From Patescibacteria group bacterium (lineage in GTDB: Bacteria; Patescibacteriota; Microgenomatia; Daviesbacterales; UBA10151): a stretch of 45,966 nt of DNA. Below the pieces are notes generated by a model. It searched no databases. It saw only the letters and a program-made list of their open reading frames with translations, and was not told where the DNA came from. The translations under genes were made by a program, and so were the position numbers. Every line of letters begins with the position of its first letter. The stretch's first letter is position 1. Below are positions 23,263 through 32,114 of the stretch, piece by piece. The DNA lies in NCBI GenBank assembly GCA_023379125.1, contig JAMCSY010000012.1, positions 1 through 45,966 on the forward strand, in the 5' to 3' direction.

Positions 23263-24543
23263 GTGGATGAAGTTAAGTCGATATCTGCAAAAATCAAGAA
23301 ATTCTTCAAAGCTTTAGGGCCAGGCTTTATCACTGGTGCCTCAGATGATGATCCCACCGGCATTGCTACTTATACTCAAGCAGGAGCAAGCTTTGGTCAC
23401 TCACTTTTATGGACAGCAATTTTCAGCATTCCTTTCATGATTGTTATTCAAGAAATGGCTGGAAGAATTGGGATGGTGACTGGAAAGGGACTTTCAGGGG
23501 TAATTAGACACCATTACCCAAAGTCCGTGCTTTACTTAGTAGTTATCTTGCTGATGATATCAAATACCGTCAACATTGGAGCTGATTTAGGCGCGATGGC
23601 TGCTTCCGGCAGACTGATTTTTAACCTGCCTTTTGCAGTCTGGTTAATCTTGTTAGTGTTTGTCACTTTATTTATGGAAATATTTATTTCCTATGAGACT
23701 TATGCCAAATATCTTAAGTATCTAGCGCTTGTCCTTTTTAGCTATATTATAGTAGCTTTGATGATTACACAAAACTGGAAAGATATTTTATTATCAACAT
23801 TAATACCTACAATCTCACTTAACCAAGCTTTTTTCCTTACTCTAGTTGCAATATTAGGTACAAATATATCTCCCTATTTATTTTTTTGGCAAGCAGGAGA
23901 AGAGGTAGAAGAGGAAGTTGAGCTTCACAAAATTAGAGCGATGGGGAAAGGTGTACCTAAAGTGACTAACCGTGACCTACGTGAGCTAAAAATGGATACT
24001 ACTGTTGGGATGGTTTTTTCCAATTTAGTGGTCTTTTTTATTTGTGTTACTGCTGCTTCTACTTTGGGTGGAGCCGGTCTGGTGGATGTACAAACCTCAG
24101 CGCAAGCAGCTGAAGCACTCCGCCCATTGGCTGGAGATTTAGCGTTTAGTTTATTCGCATTAGGAGTAATAGGTAGTGGATTGCTGGCTGTGCCTGTATT
24201 AGCAGGCTCAGCGTCCTACGCTCTTGCTGAGGCTTTTGGTTGGCGTGAGGGTTTATACCGTAAATTTACTCAAGCTCATGGTTTTTATGGAGTAATTACT
24301 CTTGCTACATTAATAGGATTACTAGTTAATTTTACCTCAATCGAACCTTTTAAGATGCTTATTTACTCAGCAGCCATTAACAGCCTACTGGCTCCCCCAC
24401 TTCTGGTGATGATTTTGTTGATTACTAACAATACTCAAATTATGGGTAAATATATTAATTCTAAGTTAACTAACGTACTCGGAACTTTAATTACCGTATT
24501 AATGATAACAGCTGGGGCTATACTGATTTACAGCTTATTTTGA
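23263..24543 (+). CDS. Nramp-related divalent metal transporter with altered metal site
   Basis: 426 residues from a GTG at 23263; GATACT ends 10 nt upstream, and an upstream TTG is less likely. Eleven or so membrane helices in the LeuT-like Nramp order. TM1 reads GPGFITGASDDDPTGIATYTQ, where canonical Nramps have DPGN, and TM6 reads ILGTNISPYLFFWQA, where they have the M-P-H motif. The Met ligand that gives transition-metal preference is thus absent. This group is related to Nramps but may carry Mg2+ or other hard cations, as in the NRMT branch; that is inference. A charged loop EEVEEEVELHKIRAMGKG follows TM6. Confidence 0.82.
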   Translation: MDEVKSISAKIKKFFKALGPGFITGASDDDPTGIATYTQAGASFGHSLLWTAIFSIPFMIVIQEMAGRIGMVTGKGLSGVIRHHYPKSVLYLVVILLMISNTVNIGADLGAMAASGRLIFNLPFAVWLILLVFVTLFMEIFISYETYAKYLKYLALVLFSYIIVALMITQNWKDILLSTLIPTISLNQAFFLTLVAILGTNISPYLFFWQAGEEVEEEVELHKIRAMGKGVPKVTNRDLRELKMDTTVGMVFSNLVVFFICVTAASTLGGAGLVDVQTSAQAAEALRPLAGDLAFSLFALGVIGSGLLAVPVLAGSASYALAEAFGWREGLYRKFTQAHGFYGVITLATLIGLLVNFTSIEPFKMLIYSAAINSLLAPPLLVMILLITNNTQIMGKYINSKLTNVLGTLITVLMITAGAILIYSLF

Positions 24544-24632
24544 TTGAATAAAACCCCGATTTTATCAGTGTATAAAATTGATCGCAAGAATCTTACAAAA
24601 GACCGAAAAAGTAAAATGCTAAGCTGTTCTTT

Positions 24633-25175
24633 TTAAAAAGAAGCGGAAATTTTATCCAGGGAGTAGATATCTTTGTTGTGACTAAACGTTAAATAGCTAA
24701 AAATATTATTTACTGAACCATCACCACTTACTGTACCTCCCATTTTTAACCAGTAAGCTCTTGAGGCTGCAGATATTGGTTTAACATTATAAAGCATTGT
24801 TACTACAAATTGATTATCTTGCTGGCTATGTAGCTTAAGATCAGTAATTTGGAAGCTAACTAAACGATTACTTCCACACGAGTTTGTTGATTGATGGTAG
24901 GTTAGCCACTTATTTGCAATCTGTTTGGCGATTTGTAGTGGATCATTGCTTGTCAGCTGATCATCAGACAGATAAAACTGTGGTTCTTGACCACATAAAT
25001 TATCAGTCGCGTTAATTAACTCGACTTTATAAGGATAAAATTGAGCTTGTTTGGTTGGAGAAAAATTTTGACTAGAGCGCAGGGGTAAGAAATTAATTGC
25101 AAACAAAGACAGCGCTATCACAATTAGTGAAGAAATAACCTTTGTTCTGTTTGATAATACAGTACCAAGCTGCAT
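24633..25175 (-). CDS. Membrane-anchored extracytoplasmic protein of unknown function
   Basis: 180 residues from the ATG at 25175 (TTGAAT-N17-TATGAT ends 7 nt upstream). One N-terminal anchor (VISSLIVIALSLFAINFL) and an external domain with strand-rich segments (FVVTMLYNVKP; NNIFSYLTFSHNKDIYSLDKI) and two Cys (LCGQEP; NSCGSN) that could pair. The layout resembles NTF2-like or 'DUF' extracytoplasmic domains, but no family is recognised. It is transcribed from a promoter that overlaps the stop codon of the acyltransferase gene. Confidence 0.6.
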   Translation of the reverse strand: MQLGTVLSNRTKVISSLIVIALSLFAINFLPLRSSQNFSPTKQAQFYPYKVELINATDNLCGQEPQFYLSDDQLTSNDPLQIAKQIANKWLTYHQSTNSCGSNRLVSFQITDLKLHSQQDNQFVVTMLYNVKPISAASRAYWLKMGGTVSGDGSVNNIFSYLTFSHNKDIYSLDKISASF

Positions 25176-25182
25176 CTTAATT

Positions 25183-25211
25183 ATCATAAACTATCTGCCT
25201 AGATGATTCAA
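25183..25211 (-). promoter_or_regulatory. Promoter overlapping the acyltransferase stop codon
   Basis: Minus strand TTGAAT (25211-25206), 17-nt spacer, TATGAT (25188-25183), then 7 nt to the ATG at 25175. The -35 contains the TGA stop of the upstream gene, an example of the tight packing here. Confidence 0.7.
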
Positions 25212-26305
25212 GCCAGCCTTAGTAATACTTTTGAGAAGATGTCTGCACCTTTGTGTAGCAGTTTCCCAATGACAACAAAAATAATCAGATATATAAAAGT
25301 AGTAATTCCAGCGGGAAGTATTTTGTAGAGTAAGTCGTAACGGTAGATCAGTGGCCAATGAAACAGATATATTTCATAAGAGTATTTGCCAACTAATTTT
25401 AAAAAGTATATTTCAAAATAGAAGAGAAAGAAAAATAGCACAATAGCTAAGGTTGTCAGTAGACTAATCGCCTCTTCTTGCATCAAGCTTCCCCCTACTC
25501 CAGAATGAATTGCAGTGTAACCAATTACAAAGGCAAGTCCAAACAATAAGAGAACTCTTAGAAACACAGTGATCTTGGATGAGTGTATCAAACTTCTTAG
25601 CTTCGTGATCATATGACTTTTAATTAAGGCAGCTAACACTACTCCGAGCGGAAAGGCTAGCAGATGTAGTTTATAGAACTGTAAGACTGACTCGTGAACT
25701 GGCAAATTAAAAGAAGTTACAATAAAACCCGCTCCAGTTAGAATGAATGCGGTCAAAATGGGTGCTTTTTTAATGAAGACTAGAGGATATAACAAGTAAA
25801 AGAAGATAATCCAAGTAAAGTACCATAATGGTGAATTAATGTCAGCATAAAGATCATTGCTAGGAAAAAAGCCTGCAAAGCTAGCAAGGATTGTACCCAA
25901 TGGATAAAAGCGACCAAGCAAGAAGTCTAATATGAGCAAAAATACTAACACAATCCAGAGTGGCAGATATAATTTGCTTAAACGGCGGCGATAAAATTGG
26001 ATCGGCGTGTAATCATTTGTTAGCTGCGATAAGGTTAAACCAAATCCAGATAATAATAAAAAAAGATTAACCCCTACCCCTGCTAACACTGAAATTGGAA
26101 ATAGGAAGCGTGAATCGGTAGAGAGAAAATAACCGATATGAGAAAAAATTATTGCCAAAATTGCCACACCTTTTAACTGATTAGTCAGATCGATGGAAAA
26201 GTCTAAATTTGTAAACCTTTTTTTCAAACGGAATAAGAGTGATATAAGAAAAATCACCAAAAAGATATTAGTTTGGATAAATGGTTGAGGAACGTTAATT
26301 TGCAT
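25208..26305 (-). CDS. Acyltransferase 3 (AT3/OafA-like) membrane O-acyltransferase
   Basis: 365 residues, about ten membrane helices. Family marks: LKGVAILAIIFSHIGYF with the essential His, GVGVNLFLLLSGFGLT, the basic FYRRRLSKLYLPLW motif, and LVGKYSYEIYLFHWPLIY near the end. AT3 proteins move acyl groups across the membrane to O-acetylate surface glycans. Its start overlaps the end of the SGNH gene by 11 nt; in OafA-type enzymes an SGNH domain is often fused to the C-terminus, so the pair probably works as a split AT3-SGNH system. Confidence 0.87.
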   Translation of the reverse strand: MQINVPQPFIQTNIFLVIFLISLLFRLKKRFTNLDFSIDLTNQLKGVAILAIIFSHIGYFLSTDSRFLFPISVLAGVGVNLFLLLSGFGLTLSQLTNDYTPIQFYRRRLSKLYLPLWIVLVFLLILDFLLGRFYPLGTILASFAGFFPSNDLYADINSPLWYFTWIIFFYLLYPLVFIKKAPILTAFILTGAGFIVTSFNLPVHESVLQFYKLHLLAFPLGVVLAALIKSHMITKLRSLIHSSKITVFLRVLLLFGLAFVIGYTAIHSGVGGSLMQEEAISLLTTLAIVLFFFLFYFEIYFLKLVGKYSYEIYLFHWPLIYRYDLLYKILPAGITTFIYLIIFVVIGKLLHKGADIFSKVLLRLA

Positions 26306-27041
26306 TCAGGCTGTTGACGAAGTAAAGATAACCATGCTCAGAAGGATGAAATTGGTCAGCGGCATAAAGATCAGGATTAGTCTGAAAAGCGTGATGAGTT
26401 TGATGGTATAAATCGATACAAATTACTCGCTCGAGATTACAGGATTTTTCAATAGTTCTATTAAATTGTTGAGTCCTCATATCAAATAAATAATTATAAG
26501 GAGGCCATAATATCATATTTGAACCCAAATAGGGAATATTGAGGATTATAATCTGGGCTGAGGTTTGTTGCAAAAGAGTATTAACAATCTGATCAAAATG
26601 TTGCTCGAAACTACTTTGCTTTTGTAAATCATGGATATCGTTGACACCAACTAGCAATGTTACTAAGTTAGGTTGCTGCTTAATAGCAGGATTTAGTTGA
26701 TAATTAATCACTTCAATTGTTCTGGCACCTGGTTGGCCAAAGTTTGTAAATTCAAGCTGTGTGTGTGTTTTAGCCAATCTTTGAGCGTACATAAAAGGAA
26801 AAGTTTGTTCATAAGAATAAGTTCCAACACCAGCGGTTAAACTGTCCCCTAACGCTGCATATTTATAGTATTGTTGATTAGAATCAGGCTGGCTAGTTAA
26901 TTGTCCATTGCTAAAAAAGTAGGCTTGGTTATTACTAGGGTCAGGCAGACTTTTTTCACCAATCAGGCTATAAAATCTGGTATAACCAAAATATAAATAG
27001 ATAACACCCAATATTATTGGAATAAACCAATATTTCTTCAT
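26295..27041 (-). CDS. SGNH/GDSL-family hydrolase or transferase, membrane-anchored
   Basis: 248 residues from the ATG at 27041. N-terminal anchor (FIPIILGVIYLYFGY), then SGNH blocks: block I YAALGDSLTAGVG (Ser nucleophile), block II Gly in NFGQPGART, block III LLVGVNDI (Asn), block V DQFHPSEHGY (Asp-x-x-His). Promoter TTGTAA-N18-TATACT, 6 nt before the ATG. Encoded upstream of the AT3 acyltransferase in the same operon, so it likely acts on or transfers O-acyl groups of a surface glycan outside the membrane. Confidence 0.87.
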   Translation of the reverse strand: MKKYWFIPIILGVIYLYFGYTRFYSLIGEKSLPDPSNNQAYFFSNGQLTSQPDSNQQYYKYAALGDSLTAGVGTYSYEQTFPFMYAQRLAKTHTQLEFTNFGQPGARTIEVINYQLNPAIKQQPNLVTLLVGVNDIHDLQKQSSFEQHFDQIVNTLLQQTSAQIIILNIPYLGSNMILWPPYNYLFDMRTQQFNRTIEKSCNLERVICIDLYHQTHHAFQTNPDLYAADQFHPSEHGYLYFVNSLNAN

Positions 27042-27110
27042 CAATTTAGTATAGCTTTTTTAAAAGTATATTTACAAAACTAGTTTCCAGATGTAATAAT
27101 TAATAAGATC

Positions 27111-27449
27111 ATGAAAATTTTGATCAATTGGATTGTTAGTGCTCTAGCAGTACTGGCAACTGCTTATCTTCTCAAAACTGGAGTGCATGTTGATAATTTG
27201 CTAGTTGCTTTAGTGGTTGCTTTAGTTTTGGGTATTATTAATGCCATCCTTAGACCGATCCTACTGATTTTAACTTTGCCGATTACTCTGGTTACTTTAG
27301 GACTGTTTGCTTTAGTAATCAACGCGTTATTGGTTATTTTAACCACTGCGATAGTGCCAGGGTTTCAGGTAGATAATTTTTTCTGGGCCATTGCCTTTAG
27401 TGTTCTGCTTTCTATTATTAATTTTCTACTGCATAAAATTTTTGCCTAA
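27111..27449 (+). CDS. Phage-holin-IV/YvlD-type 4-TM membrane protein
   Basis: 112 residues, four hydrophobic helices. The pattern NLLVALVVALVLGIINAILRP followed by LTLPITLVTLGLFALVINALL is diagnostic for the 'mycobacterial 4 TMS phage holin, superfamily IV' (YvlD) family. In spite of its name, the family is chromosomal and widespread, and nothing else here is phage-like. Cellular role unknown (membrane integrity is proposed for the family). It lies 3 nt before the SIMPL-domain gene. Confidence 0.82.
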   Translation: MKILINWIVSALAVLATAYLLKTGVHVDNLLVALVVALVLGIINAILRPILLILTLPITLVTLGLFALVINALLVILTTAIVPGFQVDNFFWAIAFSVLLSIINFLLHKIFA

Positions 27450-27452
27450 ATA

Positions 27453-28193
27453 ATGCTAAATAAAATAGTTTACATCTTAACAGGAGTCGTTTGTTTTTTT
27501 GTCTTGTTATTCATCTGGGCAAAATTTGCTGCCCCAATTCCTCTCGCTGTTTCTTCTGTAACTACAACTAAGACTGATACTTTCAATGTGACTGGTGAGG
27601 GTAAGGTTTCTGCTGTACCAGATATGGCAATAATTAGTGTCGGTATTACTGCCAACGCTAGTACAGTCCGAGATGTACAAGGACAGATTAATCAAGTAAT
27701 TAACCAAATTACTGATGCTGAAAAGAAACTTGGGTTAACAGATAAAGAGATCCAAACTCAAAACTACAGTATTAATCCCCAATATAACTTTCAAGTAAAT
27801 CCCCAAAAAATCACAGGCTACACTGCATCGACTAGCCTCCAACTCAAAGTTAATGATCTAGGTAAACTCAACGAGGTGATTGATACCGCTACTGCTAATG
27901 GAGCAAATTCTGTTGGGGCAATCAGTTTTGATGTCAAAGATAAAACTAAAGCTCAAGATGAGGCTCGACAGCAGGCAGTTGCTGAAGCAAAAGCTAAAGC
28001 CCAAGCAGCAGCTCAAGCAGCTGGATTTAACTTAGGCAGATTAGTCAACTACAGTGAAAGCAATAATAATATTCGTCCGGTGCCTTTGGCTATGGGCACC
28101 GCAGAAAAAAGTGATACTTCTAGTGTAACTTCTGTGCAGCCTGGTTCAACAGAAATTGATTTAACAGTTACTCTGAGCTACGAAATACAGTAA
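27453..28193 (+). CDS. SIMPL-domain (DUF541) extracytoplasmic protein
   Basis: 246 residues. N-terminal membrane segment (IVYILTGVVCFFVLLFIWA), then a DUF541 domain: FNVTGEGKVSAVPDMAIISV (the G-x-G-x-V-x-x-x-PD opening), QNYSINPQY, ITGYTASTSLQLKV, KAQDEARQQAVAEAKAKA and LTVTLSYEIQ at the end. Family members (BP26, YggE) form ring or channel-like oligomers in the envelope and are linked with oxidative or envelope stress. The start ATG is 3 nt after the preceding stop, suggesting one operon. Confidence 0.85.
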   Translation: MLNKIVYILTGVVCFFVLLFIWAKFAAPIPLAVSSVTTTKTDTFNVTGEGKVSAVPDMAIISVGITANASTVRDVQGQINQVINQITDAEKKLGLTDKEIQTQNYSINPQYNFQVNPQKITGYTASTSLQLKVNDLGKLNEVIDTATANGANSVGAISFDVKDKTKAQDEARQQAVAEAKAKAQAAAQAAGFNLGRLVNYSESNNNIRPVPLAMGTAEKSDTSSVTSVQPGSTEIDLTVTLSYEIQ

Positions 28194-28221
28194 CCTCTTC
28201 CGCATTCAATTAATCTCTATA

Positions 28222-28419
28222 TTAGTATGCTTGGGATATTCTCACCGGTGGAATGGACAATATTCTCTTGAGTGGATACACCCCTTTTGCCAAAGGAATA
28301 GCAATAAAAATAAGGATAAATAACAAAATCAGTAAGAAGACTATTTCGGAAATAAAAACTAGACCTGTGCGGTATGAAGACTGGTCAGAATTCTTGTCAT
28401 TATCACGGCTTTCATCCAT
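28222..28419 (-). CDS. Small single-pass membrane protein
   Basis: 65 residues. A charged N-terminus rich in Asp/Asn/Ser (MDESRDNDKNSDQSS), one strong membrane segment (IVFLLILLFILIFIAIP) and a basic tail. The opposite strand has a similar-length frame (28253-28456) with no such organisation, so I prefer this one. Function unknown. Confidence 0.5.
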   Translation of the reverse strand: MDESRDNDKNSDQSSYRTGLVFISEIVFLLILLFILIFIAIPLAKGVYPLKRILSIPPVRISQAY

Positions 28420-28566
28420 ATTAAGATCTAAACTACGAAATAGATATGAGATTTAATTAAAGATGTAGTAAGAAGTCACTAAGAAAACATTACTCGCCCC
28501 AATCCACAACAGCCTAGAGATTGCAGTTGGTAAACGATTACAAGTAATATAAAGATAAGGTTGCAA

Positions 28567-31125
28567 ATGGATAAAACTAAAAACAAATATTGGACACAAA
28601 CTGTTAATGCTTGCATCGAAGATTATCAGTCGAATCTTGTGGGATTAAGTCAAAAAGAGGCCTCTCTGCGTCTTAAGACCTATGGTACTAATGAGCTAAC
28701 TAAAGTTAGGCGCTTAACCATCGTGGAAAAATTTCTACGTAAAGTTATCAATCCGCTTATTCTACTGCTGCTGAGTGCGAGCCTAATCTCTGCATTTATA
28801 GGCGAGATTACTAATTTCTTAATCATTTTTTCGATGGTTTTAATTAGCATTGTTGTGGATTTGTATCAGCAACATCATGCTGAAAATGCTGCGGATAAGC
28901 TAAAACAAAGAGTGCTAGTTAAAGCTCAAGTTCTACGCTCAGGCCAAGTTATCGAGGTACCGCTTGCACAGATTGTACCGGGAGATATTGTTGTCTTGTC
29001 TGCCGGAGACATCGTGGCCGCTGATGGTCGGATTGTTGAATCTAAGGGTTTGCTTGTTGATCAATCTGCTCTGACAGGTGAGTCCGCTCCCCAGGAAAAA
29101 ACAAATTCCAATCTGGTTCATCAAGATGCTGCCCTTTCACAACGGAATAATTGTGTTTTTATGGGCACCAATGTGATTTCTGGCGAAGGTAAATTCCTTG
29201 TTACCCAAACCGGTTCGGCTACTGAATATGGCAAAATCTCCGAAAAAGTAAGTGAACTAAGATCAGATACAGAATTTGATACAGGGATTAAAAGTTTTGG
29301 ATTTTTACTGATGCGCTATACGTTAATTCTGGTTATCTTTATTTTCTTTATTAATGTTACCTTAAAACACGATTTTATGAATTCTTTTCTTTTTGCGATG
29401 GCCTTGGCTATCGGTCTGACTCCAGAATTATTGCCAATTATTGTGACAATTAATCTAGCAAAGGGTGCCACGAGGATGTCACAAAAAGATGTCATCGTTA
29501 AGTATTTGCCTTCGATTGAGAATTTTGGCAGCATGGATGTTTTATGTACCGATAAAACTGGAACTTTAACAGAAAATCATATTGAACTTGAGCGCTACGA
29601 AGATGCTACTGGCGAAGAAAATAAATTTGTATTACTGGCAGGATATTTAAATAGCTACTTTCAAAATGGTATTAAAAGTCCACTTGAAGAAGCAATTTTA
29701 GATCATCATGAACTGTCTATAGCGGGGTTTAGCAAAACAGATGAAATCCCTTTTGATTTTGAAAGAAAACGTTTATCAGTTATTGTGGAGCATCATCAAG
29801 ACAATTATTTGATCGTTAAAGGCGCTCCAGAAGAAATTTTACATCTTTGTCATAACTATATAGATTTAAGTAACGAAGGAGCGACTGAGAATTTTAATTT
29901 CAAAGAGCATCAACTGATTGGACCGACCAGGGAAAAAATTATCAAGCGATTTTCTAAATTAAGTGAGGATGGTTTTCGGGTTTTAGCGGTCGCGATCAAA
30001 TCAGTTAGCGGCAAGAAAGCGTTCGGTGCACAAGATGAAACTGGTCTTTCTTTTGTTGGCTTGATGGCCTTTCTTGACCCTCCAAAGCAGTCAGCAAAGG
30101 AAGCACTAAAAAAGCTGGAAAAATCAGGAGTTGAGTTAAAGATTTTGACAGGTGATAACGAACTTGTGACAAAAAGAGTTTGCTTAGATCTAGAGTTACC
30201 CGTTAAGAATATCTTGCTTGGTGAACAATTATCAAAAATGAGCGATCATGCACTCAAGATTGCAGCTAAGGAAACAACTATTTTTGCTCGTTTAGATCCT
30301 GTTCAGAAACAGCGCATCATTTGTGCACTGAGGGAACAAGGTTCGGTGGTGGGTTACTTAGGCGATGGAATTAACGATGCTCCAGCGTTGAAAAATAGTG
30401 ATGTAGGTATATCTGTCGATAATGCCGTTGATGTTGCGAAGGAATCAGCAGACATGATCTTACTAAAAAAGGATTTAATGGTGCTAATACAAGGTGTGGT
30501 TGAGGGTAGGAAAACATACGGAAACGTGATGAAGTATATTATGGTTGGAACCAGTGTTAATTCTGGCAATATGTTTTCCATGGCTGGAGCATCCACTTTT
30601 TTGCCATTTTTACCGATACTGCCAACTCAGCTACTTTTAAATAATTTACTATTCGATATATCTCAATTATCTATCCCTTCAGATAACGTTGATCCTGAAT
30701 CCTTAGACAAACCTCGCCGCTGGAATATCCAGTTTATTAAAAAATTTATGTTGCTATTTGGAGCGGTGAGTTCTGCTTTTGATTATTTAACATTCTTCAT
30801 TCTCTTGGCGGTTTTTAACGCCTCAGAAAGATTGTTTCAGACCGGGTGGTTTATTGAATCACTGGCAACTCAGCTCTTAATTATTTTTAGTATTCGTACC
30901 ATTAGATCACCTTTCTTTAAAAGCTGGCCCAGTTTACTTTTAACAGTGGGAGTTTTTACCATACTTATCATCACGCTTATTTTACCTATCACACCAATAG
31001 GAGCGCTCTTTATGTTTACCCCACTCCCCCTCAAGTTTTACTTTGTACTACTCGGTTTAGTCTTGTCTTATTTTGTCGTCATCGAGATTACTAAAAAGTT
31101 ATTTTATAGTAAATTAAATTATTAA
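28567..31125 (+). CDS. mgtA: P-type ATPase of the Mg2+-importing type (P3B, MgtA/MgtB-like)
   Basis: 852 residues from the ATG at 28567 (AAGG 6 nt upstream; an in-frame TTG at 28561 is less likely). Actuator loop DQSALTGESAP (TGES at about 170), phosphorylation site CTDKTGTLTEN (Asp about 329), hinge GDGINDAPALKNSDVG (about 599). TM4 has AIGLTPELLPIIV, and SNSGN-like VNSGNMFSMAGAS with LPTQLLLNNLLFD marks the MgtA/MgtB branch. It imports Mg2+ down its gradient using ATP in characterised relatives. In this window Mg2+ could also be served by the Nramp-related protein. Synonymous codon choice looks a little richer in GC-ending codons than its neighbours, a weak hint of transfer. Confidence 0.88.
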   Translation: MDKTKNKYWTQTVNACIEDYQSNLVGLSQKEASLRLKTYGTNELTKVRRLTIVEKFLRKVINPLILLLLSASLISAFIGEITNFLIIFSMVLISIVVDLYQQHHAENAADKLKQRVLVKAQVLRSGQVIEVPLAQIVPGDIVVLSAGDIVAADGRIVESKGLLVDQSALTGESAPQEKTNSNLVHQDAALSQRNNCVFMGTNVISGEGKFLVTQTGSATEYGKISEKVSELRSDTEFDTGIKSFGFLLMRYTLILVIFIFFINVTLKHDFMNSFLFAMALAIGLTPELLPIIVTINLAKGATRMSQKDVIVKYLPSIENFGSMDVLCTDKTGTLTENHIELERYEDATGEENKFVLLAGYLNSYFQNGIKSPLEEAILDHHELSIAGFSKTDEIPFDFERKRLSVIVEHHQDNYLIVKGAPEEILHLCHNYIDLSNEGATENFNFKEHQLIGPTREKIIKRFSKLSEDGFRVLAVAIKSVSGKKAFGAQDETGLSFVGLMAFLDPPKQSAKEALKKLEKSGVELKILTGDNELVTKRVCLDLELPVKNILLGEQLSKMSDHALKIAAKETTIFARLDPVQKQRIICALREQGSVVGYLGDGINDAPALKNSDVGISVDNAVDVAKESADMILLKKDLMVLIQGVVEGRKTYGNVMKYIMVGTSVNSGNMFSMAGASTFLPFLPILPTQLLLNNLLFDISQLSIPSDNVDPESLDKPRRWNIQFIKKFMLLFGAVSSAFDYLTFFILLAVFNASERLFQTGWFIESLATQLLIIFSIRTIRSPFFKSWPSLLLTVGVFTILIITLILPITPIGALFMFTPLPLKFYFVLLGLVLSYFVVIEITKKLFYSKLNY

Positions 31126-31454
31126 ACTAACTACTCTTTCCTTACTCTTACTATTATTAAATTGTTTTTTAAATAAAAAGTAATAAGATAGCCAAGAATA
31201 AACAATATCGGTATAGATCGTACTTTGGAAGATAAAGTTGACTATATGTAGATGGTTGTTTATTTACAAGTTCTGTTATGAGCAGAACATCAGGCTTGGG
31301 GGTAGGATTTAAAATGTCCCGGAAGACTTAAACGGACTGATACCTTTCATTAACTAGGTATTAATAAAATAAATCATGTCCAAGCTTCTGGGTCCTACCC
31401 CTCAACTGATTAGTGATATGATGAAAAGTTTTAAGGAGTTTTTACATCTACTGT
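31126..31454. other. Gene-free convergent spacer with a possible structured element
   Basis: Between the 3' ends of mgtA and the sortase gene no coding frame is seen. A stem GTTCTG-N7-CAGAAC (31270-31288) precedes a long-range 9-bp pairing GGGGTAGGA (31299-31307) with TCCTACCCC (31393-31401). The enclosed 85 nt hold a 7-bp hairpin (31338-31344 with 31357-31363). This pattern is compatible with a small RNA or an element end; strand is undecided and no known RNA family was recognised. Confidence 0.35.
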
Positions 31455-32114
31455 TTAGTTTTTTAACGTTGCCTCTGGAATGATTTGAGCATAGACTAAT
31501 AACCTTTGCCAGTCAGTCCCTATTGGTGTACAAGTCTGCACAATTAGCTGGATTTTACCACTATCTACAATTAAACTTGCAACCTGATTGGGCCAGACTG
31601 TTTTCTGGTCAATTACACGATAGGTATAATCTTTATTTGCTTGATGTATATGAATTAAATCTCCAGCCCGTAGCTGTCCTAGTCTTAAAAAAGCAGTATT
31701 ATAACTGGTAATTCGCCATGGCAGGTCAGAGGAATGTGCCAGTAAGTAGGTGGTACCACTTTGACCAGGTTGGTTAAAATCACGGGCTTCGATCACACCC
31801 TTTTGTAAAGAAGGTAAATAATCCTGAGGATCCCAAGGGTTAACATCCAAAACAAGTGGGGCAAAGGCTGATATTTTTGGAATCTCAATATAATCACCAG
31901 TTCTGATTGCAGAATGATAAAGCGTGCTTGGAAAATAATAGACTTTTACTAGTGGATAATAAACATAAACAAGCCCTAATAATCCTAGGATAATTAAAAT
32001 ATCAGCTAGGGTATTTTTAGAGGAAGAAGTTTTGATAGTTTTATTAAATAGCATTTTGATATATCGAAGAAGGTTTTCTGGACAGAGGATTTTGGGGTTA
32101 ATTAACGATGGCAT
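31455..32114 (-). CDS. Sortase dedicated to the adjacent repeat surface proteins
   Basis: 219 residues. Membrane anchor about 38-58 preceded by a basic stretch; catalytic domain with His127 in YLLAHSSD, Cys195 in LIVQTCTP and Arg204 in DWQRLLVYAQ. The start at 32114 overlaps the end of the 399-residue surface protein gene by 17 nt, so it is the last gene of that operon. The upstream protein carries LAATG followed by a hydrophobic stretch and a basic tail. Class E sortases prefer LAxTG, so this pair fits class E behaviour, although the enzyme's class cannot be settled by eye. Confidence 0.87.
   Translation of the reverse strand: MPSLINPKILCPENLLRYIKMLFNKTIKTSSSKNTLADILIILGLLGLVYVYYPLVKVYYFPSTLYHSAIRTGDYIEIPKISAFAPLVLDVNPWDPQDYLPSLQKGVIEARDFNQPGQSGTTYLLAHSSDLPWRITSYNTAFLRLGQLRAGDLIHIHQANKDYTYRVIDQKTVWPNQVASLIVDSGKIQLIVQTCTPIGTDWQRLLVYAQIIPEATLKN

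Noticed and set aside
24627-24642. Perfect palindrome TTCTTTTTAAAAAGAA between the Nramp-related gene and the anchored protein gene
   Set aside because: It is pure A/T apart from one G/C pair at each end, too weak for a terminator stem, and overlaps a stop codon; it may be chance in AT-rich DNA.
27111-27449. Evidence for a prophage (a 'phage holin' name)
   Set aside because: The holin-IV/YvlD family is chromosomal in most bacteria, and no lysin, capsid, terminase or integrase gene lies nearby.
28253-28456. Plus-strand 67-codon frame opposite the small membrane protein
   Set aside because: It lacks a domain, promoter and ribosome site, whereas the minus-strand frame has a charged head, one clear TM and a basic tail.
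31291-31401. SRP RNA, tmRNA or 6S RNA in the mgtA-sortase gap
   Set aside because: A CCGGAAG stretch recalls the SRP loop, but the symmetric GGAA/AGCAG loop, the tRNA-like end of tmRNA and the 6S bulge are all missing.
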